A stretch of 7,651 bases of DNA, taken from contig NZ_LSJY01000092.1 of the NCBI RefSeq assembly GCF_001556865.1, forward strand, positions 1-7,651, written 5' to 3'. The notes under the pieces were generated by a model, which made no database searches, was not told where the DNA came from, and saw only the letters and a program-made list of their open reading frames with translations. The position numbers and the translations under genes are program-made. Source of the DNA: Sphingobium sp. CCH11-B1. GTDB lineage: Bacteria; Pseudomonadota; Alphaproteobacteria; Sphingomonadales; Sphingomonadaceae. Numbering within the stretch: the stretch's first letter is position 1; each line of letters opens with the position of its first letter. Of this stretch, positions 1 through 5,478 are shown in pieces.

Positions 1-2
1 GT

Positions 3-305
3 TCAGTGTTCGTTCTTCAACCTGGCCAAAATCGCAGCTTCGGGCCGACTGGGCCTATAACTGGTGCGAGCAAGCTCCTCGAGCGCGGTGTCGGGTCTGG
101 GTTGCTGGTCGAAGTCACGCGGCGTCGTTCCTGGCGCGTTTTCGTGGCCGGTGATCTCGCGGTGGCATTCGGATATGCCTCTCCCCAGCGCGGTCGACCG
201 CGATTGGAGCCCCCTCCCCCACCTGCCGATCGAAGCCTCAGGCAGGTTTTCGACTCGTTCGATGAGCAGATGGCGGAGATCGATCGCCTTCTGTCCCGCT
301 CTTGA
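3..305 (+). CDS. C-terminal part of a probable winged-helix DNA-binding protein (partial, possibly frameshifted)
   Basis: The frame is open from the left edge and stops with TGA at 303-305. The segment LLVEVTRRRSWRVFVA followed by DLAVAFGYA looks like the end of a winged helix-turn-helix: a helix, then a two-stranded wing. After it come a Pro-rich stretch (RPRLEPPPPP) and an acidic C-terminal helix (FDSFDEQMAEIDRLL). A GTG at 6 could be a start, but no ribosome binding site is visible and the gene most likely begins outside the window. The first 15 or so residues in this frame look unlike a protein helix, whereas the frame one base away reads FFNLAKIAASGRLGL before a TAA at 58-60. A one-base deletion near 55-60 would explain this and make the gene a pseudogene. 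I cannot name the family; Fic-type and other proteins with a C-terminal winged helix are alternatives. Confidence 0.5.
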   Translation, partial: SVFVLQPGQNRSFGPTGPITGASKLLERGVGSGLLVEVTRRRSWRVFVAGDLAVAFGYASPQRGRPRLEPPPPPADRSLRQVFDSFDEQMAEIDRLLSRS

Positions 306-386
306 TCCAGCTATCGTCGCGATGAAGACGCCGTCGACGCGAGAGTTGCGTGCTGCGGTTTGGCCGATTTCCGCCGTTTTCTCCCT

Positions 387-650
387 GTGCCGCGTTATGT
401 GCCGCGTGTTGTAACGCGCTGGGTGCCGCGATTGCGCTCTGCCTAGCGTTCGCGCGGCGCAGCGCGCTGGCGCGTGCGGCATCGCGAGCCGCAGCGCGTG
501 CGCTTGTGCGTTTACTGGCGCTTGCGTTCTCGCTGCTAACGGCGCTTGCTGTTGCGCGTGTGCCATTCCCAGCGCGGTCAGTAGCGCGGTCGCCTTGCAC
601 CGCGCTTACACAGGCGCTATGAGAAGCGCAGATCAATTGTGCCGCGCTGC
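387..650. repeat. Degenerate 12-bp phased direct-repeat array, candidate par centromere
   Basis: Cut every 12 bases from 387, about 22 consecutive units fall in register. The first four are GTGCCGCGTTAT, GTGCCGCGTGTT, GTAACGCGCTGG and GTGCCGCGATTG. Of the 17 units starting 435 to 627, twelve begin with CGC, for example CGCGTGCGGCAT (471), CGCGTGCGCTTG (495), CGCTTGCGTTCT (519), CGCTTGCTGTTG (543) and CGCGTGTGCCAT (555). The approximate consensus is CGCKTGCGNNNG. The array ends at a new GTGCCGCG at 639. No convincing protein is encoded: reading frames here are Ala/Arg low-complexity and broken by stops. Plasmids with a short ParA and a small RHH partner usually carry the centromere as short direct repeats just upstream of parA, which is where this array sits. 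The periodicity is directly visible; the centromere role is inferred. Confidence 0.6.
595..623 (+). promoter_or_regulatory. Candidate sigma-70-type promoter for the parA operon
   Basis: TTGCAC at 595-600 and TATGAG at 618-623 are separated by exactly 17 bp and lie about 80 bp upstream of the parA start. The match to the bacterial consensus is moderate (the -35 keeps TTG; the -10 keeps TAT and the A). The promoter lies in the last units of the 12-bp array, so proteins bound to the array would cover it, which fits the autoregulation usual in par operons. Confidence 0.35.
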
Positions 651-676
651 CTGTGCCACGTCACATGGGTGCCGCG
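639..676 (+). promoter_or_regulatory. Cluster of GTGCCGCG motifs before parA, candidate operator
   Basis: Exact GTGCCGCG occurs at 639-646 and 669-676, with a one-mismatch copy GTGCCACG at 653-660. The same octamer opens the 12-bp array at 387, 399 and 423, with a degenerate GTAACGCG at 411. The cluster lies between the candidate promoter and the parA ribosome binding site, so a bound repressor would block transcription. ParA's small partner or ParA itself would be the expected binder, but this is inference. Confidence 0.4.
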
Positions 677-701
677 CCCGCGACCCACAGGGAGCTATTT
701 C

Positions 702-1388
702 GTGCCAGTCATCACTATCGCGCAGAGCAAGGGTGGAGCAGGCAAGACGACGCTTGCGCTTGCCCTCGCATCGGAATTCGAGGCACTGGGCGGCTCGGTG
801 TTCATGCTCGACGCCGACCGTCAAAACAGCCTGTTGAACTGGCACCGGGATCGGATCGCAGCGGGCAGGGGAGGGGACTCGCGCATCGCCGTCGAGGACG
901 CCTCGCAGCTGCGGGACTCGGATATCGGTGCCGCGATCGGACGAGCGCGCGAGGCGGCCCAGCTCGTCGTCGTCGATTCCGAGGGAACGTCGAACTTCAA
1001 GACCGCCTATGCCGCTATGGATTCCGACTTTGTCGTCATCCCGACACGGTCATCGCGGCTCGATCTCGAGCGAACCGTCGAAACCAGCGATATGCTCGAG
1101 AAAATGTGCCGCGGCGTCCCATACCGCGTGCTCATCACCCAGACAGGGCAGGTGGCCCGCTCCAAAGCCGAGTGGGAGATCGACGGTCAAATCAGGAAAG
1201 CTCTCCCGACCTTCACCGACCAGATGTTCACCCTCGACGCCTTTCGCGCCATGTCGAACTACCGGATGACCCTCGCTGAGGTCGAAGCTGCCAACCTCGC
1301 CAAGACGGAGAAAGCGCGCCGCATCGCGCAAAGCGTCCTCGCCGATATTCTCAGCGAAATTCAGAACAAGGAGGCAGTCGATGCCTGA
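702..1388 (+). CDS. parA: ParA/VirC1-like partition ATPase
   Basis: A 228-residue deviant-Walker ATPase that would position or segregate plasmid copies along the nucleoid. The deviant Walker A motif KGGAGKTT is at residues 10-17, the A' motif LDADRQNS at 36-43, and the Walker B strand LVVVD ends at D92. The protein lacks the N-terminal DNA-binding extension of P1-type ParA, so it belongs to the short (type Ib-like) class. The segment after Walker B reads SEGTSN rather than the usual TPG or LPG, and the C-terminal DAFRAMSNYRMTL recalls Agrobacterium VirC1, so it is best described as VirC1-like. The start is GTG at 702, preceded by AGGGAGC (689-695) at good spacing; an in-frame start further upstream at 639 would add 21 residues of poor protein quality inside the operator-like repeats. 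Its stop overlaps the start of the next gene by 8 bp, implying translational coupling. Confidence 0.9.
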   Translation: MPVITIAQSKGGAGKTTLALALASEFEALGGSVFMLDADRQNSLLNWHRDRIAAGRGGDSRIAVEDASQLRDSDIGAAIGRAREAAQLVVVDSEGTSNFKTAYAAMDSDFVVIPTRSSRLDLERTVETSDMLEKMCRGVPYRVLITQTGQVARSKAEWEIDGQIRKALPTFTDQMFTLDAFRAMSNYRMTLAEVEAANLAKTEKARRIAQSVLADILSEIQNKEAVDA

Positions 1389-1776
1389 AGAAAAAGCCGC
1401 CGTGAGCAGCATGGGCGACATCATCGGATCGACACGGCAGCGCCTGGAGCAGCCAGAAGCGCCCGCCGATCGTCTCCGCGGGCTCGTTGCCGCTACAGCC
1501 GCGCCCAAACCTGCCAGCACGCCGCCAGTCCAACGCGAACCCGCCGGATCGGCGCTCCCAGCCAACTATTTTCCGCAGGTTACTGCCGATCTCGGCGTCA
1601 CACCCAAGCGCAAGCCCCAGCGCGGTCCGGCCCGGTCGCTCCATATCAGCATGCGCCTGTCGCCTCCTGAGCGCGACCGCCTCGTGCGCTGGTGCGACGA
1701 CCGCAACCTCAGCCTCCCGGACGGGATCATGGCGCTGATCGATCTGGCCGAAGGGGAGGGGAGGGCGCCCGAATAG
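1381..1776 (+). CDS. Small ParB-like partition partner with a C-terminal ribbon-helix-helix-like region
   Basis: A 131-residue protein translated from ATG at 1381, with a strong ribosome binding site AAGGAGG at 1368-1374. Its start overlaps the parA stop (ATGCCTGA). The first 80 or so residues are rich in Ala, Pro and charged residues and look disordered; in comparable partners such a tail stimulates the ParA ATPase. Residues about 85-123 read as a strand (SLHISMRL) followed by two helices (SPPERDRLVRWCDDRNL, then LPDGIMALIDLA), the layout of a ribbon-helix-helix DNA-binding dimer. Together with its place directly after parA, this makes it the likely centromere-binding protein and operon repressor, with the 12-bp array upstream as the likely target. 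No family name can be given with certainty; it is not a classic ParB with a ParB/Srx domain. Confidence 0.7.
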   Translation: MPEEKAAVSSMGDIIGSTRQRLEQPEAPADRLRGLVAATAAPKPASTPPVQREPAGSALPANYFPQVTADLGVTPKRKPQRGPARSLHISMRLSPPERDRLVRWCDDRNLSLPDGIMALIDLAEGEGRAPE

Positions 1777-1788
1777 GCCCGGTCTCGC

Positions 1789-1808
1789 TTTATGTGAGGA
1801 AACGGGGG
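1789..1808 (-). repeat. Solitary inverted iteron between the par operon and rep
   Basis: Read on the minus strand this is CCCCCGTTTCCTCACATAAA, a full match to the consensus CCCCCRNNNNCTCACATAAA of the iterons beyond the other end of rep. It lies 13 bp after the stop of the par partner gene and 15 bp from the rep stop, about 1.2 kb from the main array and in the opposite orientation. It could bind Rep and bring the par region and origin together by looping, or be a remnant of a rearrangement. Confidence 0.75.
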
Positions 1809-1822
1809 AGGGCAGGCTATCC

Positions 1823-2956
1823 CTAAGGCCGGCCACGAAGCCCGACGAAACTTTTGCAGAAGCCTTCCCAGGATTTGTAGAGCGGCACGCCCGTCAGGGT
1901 CTTGAGCCGGTCGCCCATCTTCTCGCGAAACGCCCCGGCGATCAGATCCTTGTCCCAGCCGCCCCCGAAATCGGCCACAATCGTCAACAGGCGCTGATCC
2001 CCGCAGAAATGCATCGATCCAGTGGGGAAGGGCTTGCTCGACGGCAATGCCGCCACAGGGGCGGCCGCCGGAATGGCCGCGACCTCCTCGACGCTGCCAT
2101 CGCGCCTGGCACGGCGTCCGACCTTGGGCCGATCGAGCTCCTTTGCCGTCTCTTCCTGCTCAACAGGGTCCTTGGGGCTGAAGGTCAGCTTGACCGCCTC
2201 GACCGGCCGGCCGCGCCCGGACCCCCGGATTTCTTCCCATTCCACGATGAAATCGGCGAGCTGGTCGATCTCCGCCTTCGATTTGACGAGCACGTCACGC
2301 CGAAACTCGGCGAAGTTCTTGAAGCTGCCGTCGGGCACACCCAGGCGTCGGCGCAGTTCATCGACGTTCATTTTGACGACGCGGTTCTGCCGATTGATGA
2401 TCAGGCAGCCAAGATCGTACAAGGTGAGCGAATAGCGCGACTGGAGCGCAAGCATCACCCCGAGGTTCACCCGCGCATAGTAATCCGAACGCTGGATCAC
2501 GCGCTTGAAGCTCTCTGAGAACTGAAACTCCACGACGCTCATGCCGTCTTCGGAGATTTCCTCGACGCAGCTCGACAGCAGCGACTGCGACATGATCGCA
2601 GGCTTACCCTTCTTCGAGGTGGTCCGGATACGGACGATCACGCGTAGCAGTTCGTCCATTACCGGCTGGATGCGCTCGTTACCCTTGTGCGAGCCGCGCA
2701 GTTCCTTCTTGGTGATCGTGAAAGTCTTGCTGTCTTCGCCGGCTTCCGGTCCCGCTTTCCGCAACATCAGTGCGAAAGCCTTTCTTCCGGCCGCACTCAA
2801 CGACCCCGTCTCGAACTCGGATTCGACTAATTCCCCAGGTTTACTTACAAAGTCGAGGTCGCGGCGGCGAATCACGTCAGCAACCCGCAACGTCCGACTC
2901 AGACCCTCCAGGTCAGGCGGAACCTCGATTTCCACGGTGTCCGAATCGAGCTTCAT
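1823..2956 (-). CDS. repA: Rep_3-superfamily plasmid replication initiator
   Basis: A 377-residue initiator that would bind the iterons upstream of its own gene, melt the origin and load the host replisome. The layout fits the Rep_3 (RepB/RepE/Pi) family. A first winged-helix domain spans about residues 50-160, including ITKKELRGSH near 81-90 and VVEFQFSESFKRVI near 141-154. A second winged helix spans about 165-262, with the family-typical LQSRYSLTLYDLG at 171-183 and MNVDELRRRLGVP at 196-208. A Glu/Arg- then Ala/Pro-rich linker (about 263-310) leads to a C-terminal module with GGGWDKDLIAGAFREKMG at 331-348, probably a later addition to the core. The ATG at 2956 has no clear ribosome binding site. 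The start codon is embedded in an iteron-like half-site, which suggests autoregulation. The gene is convergent with the par operon. Confidence 0.9.
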   Translation of the reverse strand: MKLDSDTVEIEVPPDLEGLSRTLRVADVIRRRDLDFVSKPGELVESEFETGSLSAAGRKAFALMLRKAGPEAGEDSKTFTITKKELRGSHKGNERIQPVMDELLRVIVRIRTTSKKGKPAIMSQSLLSSCVEEISEDGMSVVEFQFSESFKRVIQRSDYYARVNLGVMLALQSRYSLTLYDLGCLIINRQNRVVKMNVDELRRRLGVPDGSFKNFAEFRRDVLVKSKAEIDQLADFIVEWEEIRGSGRGRPVEAVKLTFSPKDPVEQEETAKELDRPKVGRRARRDGSVEEVAAIPAAAPVAALPSSKPFPTGSMHFCGDQRLLTIVADFGGGWDKDLIAGAFREKMGDRLKTLTGVPLYKSWEGFCKSFVGLRGRP

Positions 2957-2961
2957 GTGAG
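2952..2961 (-). promoter_or_regulatory. Iteron half-site overlapping the rep start codon
   Basis: On the minus strand this reads CTCACATGAA, nine of ten matches to the conserved iteron half CTCACATAAA, with the ATG being the rep start codon. The C-tract half is absent (the preceding bases are GGTATGCAA). In iteron plasmids, partial iterons at the initiator promoter often serve as an operator for autorepression by Rep. A four-codon frame (ATG CAA CTC ACA TGA, minus strand, 2966 down to 2952) ends overlapping the rep ATG and might couple translation, since no Shine-Dalgarno is visible. Confidence 0.4.
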
Positions 2962-2995
2962 TTGCATACCATCAGCTTGTCATAATGAGAACCGC

Positions 2996-3400
2996 CCCCC
3001 GTTCACTCACATAGACGTGCCCCCAGACGCTCATAGAGACGTCGTTGGCCCATGCGATCACCAGCCCCCAAGCGCTCACATAAAGCCGCCGAGCCCTCGG
3101 CACGCGACTCGCGTTCCCGAGCCGAGTCGCGATCACTCCCCCGAAAACTCACATAAAAGATTCGTGTCGCGTGGCCGCGTCGAAGCGGCGAGCAGGGCCG
3201 CGCAGCGCGTGACCCCCGCCGACTCACATATAGATCTTCATATCATGTTGGTTTAATTGGCTTTTCTTGGCATCCCCCAATCGCTCACATAAAGGTGGAG
3301 AAATTCCTTATTTCGAACGCCCCATTTTCGCGGGCCGCCCCCGAGACCTCACGCAAAGATCCGCACGCCTCGGCCACGATCCCCCAATCGCTCACATAAA
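2996..3400 (+). repeat. Dispersed origin iterons (eight copies)
   Basis: Twenty-base direct repeats of consensus CCCCCRNNNNCTCACATAAA start at 2996, 3020, 3065, 3138, 3213, 3274, 3338 and 3381. The copies at 3274 and 3381 are identical (CCCCCAATCGCTCACATAAA). Copies 3065 and 3138 carry the full CTCACATAAA half. The copies at 2996 and 3213 differ by one base there (CTCACATAGA, CTCACATATA). Copy 3020 lacks two bases (CTCATAGAGA) and copy 3338 is degenerate (CTCACGCAAA). Spacings run from 24 to 75 bp, several close to whole helical turns. These are the presumed binding sites of the initiator encoded just to the left. Some gaps between copies are AT-rich (3233-3270 and 3298-3316). No convincing gene is present. 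Confidence 0.9.
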
Positions 3401-3493
3401 AGAGCATCTCCGATGTCGGCGATCTTCCCCGAAGCAAAAACATACGGGGATTCAGGGATTTCCCGGCAGCTCTTTAGCCCGTTTCGCCTGAGT
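3401..3493. other. Iteron-free spacer inside the origin with a small inverted repeat
   Basis: This stretch separates the dispersed and tandem iterons. It contains TCCCCG (3426-3431) and its complement CGGGGA (3445-3450) around a 13-base A-rich loop, then GGGATT direct repeats at 3447 and 3455. No start codon with a ribosome binding site or coding signal is apparent. The inverted repeat could be a host-factor or single-strand hairpin site, but that is speculation. Confidence 0.3.
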
Positions 3494-3599
3494 CCCCCGA
3501 GAACTCACATTGTCCCCCGATCACTCAGGCTCCAGCCCCCCCTGGCTCGCACAGACGCCCCCGAGCCCTCACACTGAAGCCCCCGTCTCCTCACAAGGA
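3494..3599 (+). repeat. Tandem origin iterons (five degenerate copies, 20-22 bp spacing)
   Basis: Copies start at 3494, 3514, 3536, 3558 and 3580, so after the first 20-bp step the spacing is exactly 22 bp. The C-tract is kept in all five, but the other half drifts: CTCACATTGT, CTCAGGCTCC, CTCGCACAGA, CTCACACTGA, CTCACAAGGA. The close two-turn packing contrasts with the dispersed set to the left and resembles the classic iteron cluster that abuts the unwinding region in RK2- and pPS10-type origins. The drift suggests weaker or cooperative Rep binding. Confidence 0.8.
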
Positions 3600-3720
3600 G
3601 AGCACTCAACCTATTGGTTTACCGTCTTAAACGGCCCCTGAATCTTAGAATCAATGAATCTATGAAGCTCCCGCGCTCCGCTTGGGCGTTTTTAAGATTT
3701 GATTCTTCAAGAGGAGCAGA
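3600..3720. other. AT-rich origin segment, candidate DNA unwinding element
   Basis: Directly beyond the tandem iterons the sequence becomes clearly AT-richer than its surroundings. It holds three GAATC motifs exactly 8 bp apart (3640, 3648, 3656). It also holds an 8-bp perfect inverted repeat, AGAATCAA at 3647-3654 and TTGATTCT at 3699-3706, whose arms extend imperfectly towards CTT and AAG. A T-run TTTTT lies at 3689-3693. AT-rich repeats next to iterons are the usual melting site in Rep_3 origins. I saw no convincing DnaA box. The segment may also hold the promoter of the next gene, but no clear -35/-10 pair stands out. GAATC and GATTC are both GANTC, the CcrM methylation target. Confidence 0.5.
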
Positions 3721-3813
3721 ACGACCGTCCCGCAAAGCCGGTTAGCTGCGCCCCAGGATAAGGTGAGCCGGCAGAGAGGCAAGGGGGAGCATGGGCCGCG
3801 AAAGGAACTGCCA

Positions 3814-4653
3814 ATGGCCCTTGTCGCGCTCAGACCAACCCAGGACCTCATCGATCTAGTCGGCTCGCTCGGGGGAACCTGGCACGGACGCACCGCGATG
3901 TGTCCGTGTCCCGCCCACGCCGACAGCACGCCCAGCCTCTCCATTCGCCAAGGCAACCAGGGTATTCTCGTCACCTGCTTTGCCGGCTGCGACCGGGAAG
4001 ATGTTCTGCGTGAGCTTCGGCGGGTCCCGAGCCGTGGTCGCTTCGCCTACACCGACACGCCCACCGCGCGGTCCGGCAACGCCGAGCGGCTCTGGGACGA
4101 GGCGCTCCCTCTCGAGGGCACGCTCGCCGAGCGCTATCTTCGCCTGCGACATCTCTGGCCTGTAACCCATGACCTGCGCTTCCACCCGCGCTGCCCCTAT
4201 CGGCCCAAGCCGTGGACGACCTATCATCCTGCGCTGATGGTCGCGGTGCGGGAAGGGCGGCGCCTGACTGCCGTCCAGCGGATATTCCTCGACCCGTTGA
4301 CAGCCCGATATCGGATGAAGCTGATGCTCGGCCGGCCGGGGCAAGGCGCATGGCAGGGAGGAGGGCAGGCAGTTCCTGTGCTGGCGCTGGCCGAGGGCTT
4401 CGAAACCGCGCGCGCCTTCACCATCCTCCACGACATACCTTGCTGGACGAGCCTTGGAGCCCGCCGGCTCGACCAGCTCCTGCTTCCGTCATCGCTGACC
4501 TCGCTGATCCTGGCCGTCGACAACGATGCCGAAGGCGCGATCGCGGCAGAGCGGGCAGCCCTGCGTTACGCCAGGCCGGATCTCGCGATCACCCCCATGC
4601 CCCCCAAGGGCGTCAAGGACTGGGCCAAGGTTCTCGAGATGAGCCGGCGATGA
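3814..4653 (+). CDS. CHC2 zinc-finger and Toprim-domain protein (plasmid primase-like)
   Basis: A 279-residue protein with the front half of a DnaG-type primase architecture. The N-terminal zinc-binding module has C30, C32, H35, C55 and C59 (MCPCPAHADSTPSLSI, then TCFAGCD). A middle region, about residues 88-185, resembles the DUF7146-type linker seen in plasmid and phage Toprim proteins. The Toprim fold carries the catalytic-type Glu in LALAEGFETA (E194) and the acidic pair in LILAVDNDAEG (D236, D238). The C-terminus PPKGVKDWAKVLE matches the usual KDWND-like end. A helicase domain is absent, so it could prime DNA or process ends but not unwind. The ATG at 3814 has AAAGGA (3801-3806) at good spacing; an in-frame GTG at 3763 would add 17 low-quality residues. 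It follows the origin and reads away from it. Confidence 0.85.
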   Translation: MALVALRPTQDLIDLVGSLGGTWHGRTAMCPCPAHADSTPSLSIRQGNQGILVTCFAGCDREDVLRELRRVPSRGRFAYTDTPTARSGNAERLWDEALPLEGTLAERYLRLRHLWPVTHDLRFHPRCPYRPKPWTTYHPALMVAVREGRRLTAVQRIFLDPLTARYRMKLMLGRPGQGAWQGGGQAVPVLALAEGFETARAFTILHDIPCWTSLGARRLDQLLLPSSLTSLILAVDNDAEGAIAAERAALRYARPDLAITPMPPKGVKDWAKVLEMSRR

Positions 4654-4756
4654 CCAGGGTCTCGCCAACGGCAGCCTGGCATTGGCACGGCACCTTGGGA
4701 AACTTCCTGATTGCCGGAGGCAACGCGGGAGAGGAAGGCAATGTCCGGAGGAGCGC

Positions 4757-5335
4757 ATGGCACGCATTGCGATCATCGATGGACACCCCGATACTGATCG
4801 GGCGCGCTTCGTTCACGCGCTGGCGGATGCCTATGCGGCGGGTGCCGAGGCAGGCATCCACGAAGTCCGCAGGATCGATATCGCGTCCCTGGATTTTCCG
4901 ATTTTGCGCTCGGCCAAAGAATGGCGCGAGGCCAATCCTGTAGACACGATCCACACGGCGCAAATCGACATTCGGTGGGCCGACCATCTCGTGATCCTCT
5001 ATCCGCTTTGGCTCGGCGACGTGCCCGCTCTCCTCAAAGCCTTCCTCGAGCAGGTCATGCGGCCCGGCTTTGCGATCGATGAAACCGAACCTGATCAGCC
5101 AGCAAGACTGCTCGGTGGCTGGTCGGCGCGTATCATCGTGACGATGGGGATGCCCGCACCTTTCCATCGGTTCTTCTACCGGGCCCATAGCCTCAAGAGC
5201 CTCGACCGCAATCTGCTCCGCCTCGTCGGCATCGCACCCGTTCGCTATTCGATCATCGGCGGCGTCGAGAAGGGTGGCGGACACCGGAAACACTGGCTGC
5301 ACTGCGTCCGCCAGCTTGGCCGGGACGCCCGATAG
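4757..5335 (+). CDS. Flavodoxin-fold NAD(P)H oxidoreductase (quinone reductase-like)
   Basis: A 192-residue cytoplasmic protein of the Flavodoxin_2 / NAD(P)H dehydrogenase (quinone) family, expected to use FMN or FAD to reduce quinones or similar electrophiles with NAD(P)H. The first strand and phosphate-binding loop is ARIAIIDGHPDTDRARF (residues 2-18). The family-typical core ILYPLWLGDVPALLKAFLEQVMRPGFA spans about 80-106. A glycine-rich nucleotide-site loop follows at IIVTMGMPAPFHRFFY (126-141). The start is ATG at 4757 behind GGAGGAG (4747-4753); upstream in-frame starts give Arg-rich sequence that is not protein-like. It lies about 100 bp after the Toprim gene on the same strand and could be co-transcribed. 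Its metabolic role does not fit the replication genes around it, so it looks like cargo. The exact substrate cannot be read from sequence. Confidence 0.85.
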   Translation: MARIAIIDGHPDTDRARFVHALADAYAAGAEAGIHEVRRIDIASLDFPILRSAKEWREANPVDTIHTAQIDIRWADHLVILYPLWLGDVPALLKAFLEQVMRPGFAIDETEPDQPARLLGGWSARIIVTMGMPAPFHRFFYRAHSLKSLDRNLLRLVGIAPVRYSIIGGVEKGGGHRKHWLHCVRQLGRDAR

Positions 5336-5478
5336 CACTGGTTCGGAAACTGTCGGCGAACCCAAGGCTTTCCGCGATAGCGTAGCCGGCCCCTGCCAAC
5401 CACCGCGCGACTGGGCAAAGGGAAGGGGGATCGAAGGATTGATGCTGCCGATGGGGCAGCCAGTCCGGAGACCCCACC
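5336..5478 (+). promoter_or_regulatory. Leader region before the helicase/methyltransferase gene
   Basis: A 143-bp gap without a gene. It holds GGTTCG/CGAACC arms (5340-5345 and 5357-5362) just after the oxidoreductase stop, without the T-run of an intrinsic terminator. A second short hairpin, GCTGCC/GGCAGC (5444-5449 and 5455-5460), has a 5-base loop. The ribosome binding site GGAG at 5467-5470 lies 8 bases before the ATG at 5479. The second hairpin ends six bases before the GGAG and could influence translation initiation. No clear promoter boxes were seen. Confidence 0.3.

Noticed and set aside
350..622. An Ala/Arg-rich open frame on the plus strand, and minus-strand counterparts over 3-636
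   Set aside because: The composition follows from the GCG-rich 12-bp repeat; the frames have no ribosome binding site and no protein-like motifs.
2957..3256. A 99-codon open frame across the iterons
   Set aside because: It consists of translated iterons (repeated Pro/His/Thr residues) and has no coding signal.
2996..3599. CRISPR array
   Set aside because: The repeats are 20 bp, degenerate and irregularly spaced or directly tandem without unique spacers of constant length; their place next to a Rep_3 gene identifies them as iterons.
3664..3693. Intrinsic terminator before the T-run at 3689-3693
   Set aside because: Only a short CCC/GGG pairing precedes the T-run; the stem is too weak to call.
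2957..3813. DnaA box in the origin
   Set aside because: I looked for TTATCCACA-like nonamers on both strands and found none convincing.
4650..4943. An ATG overlapping the Toprim gene stop (ATGA), opening a frame of about 97 codons
   Set aside because: The overlap looks like coupling, but most of the frame lies out of phase inside the well-supported oxidoreductase gene and the product is low quality.
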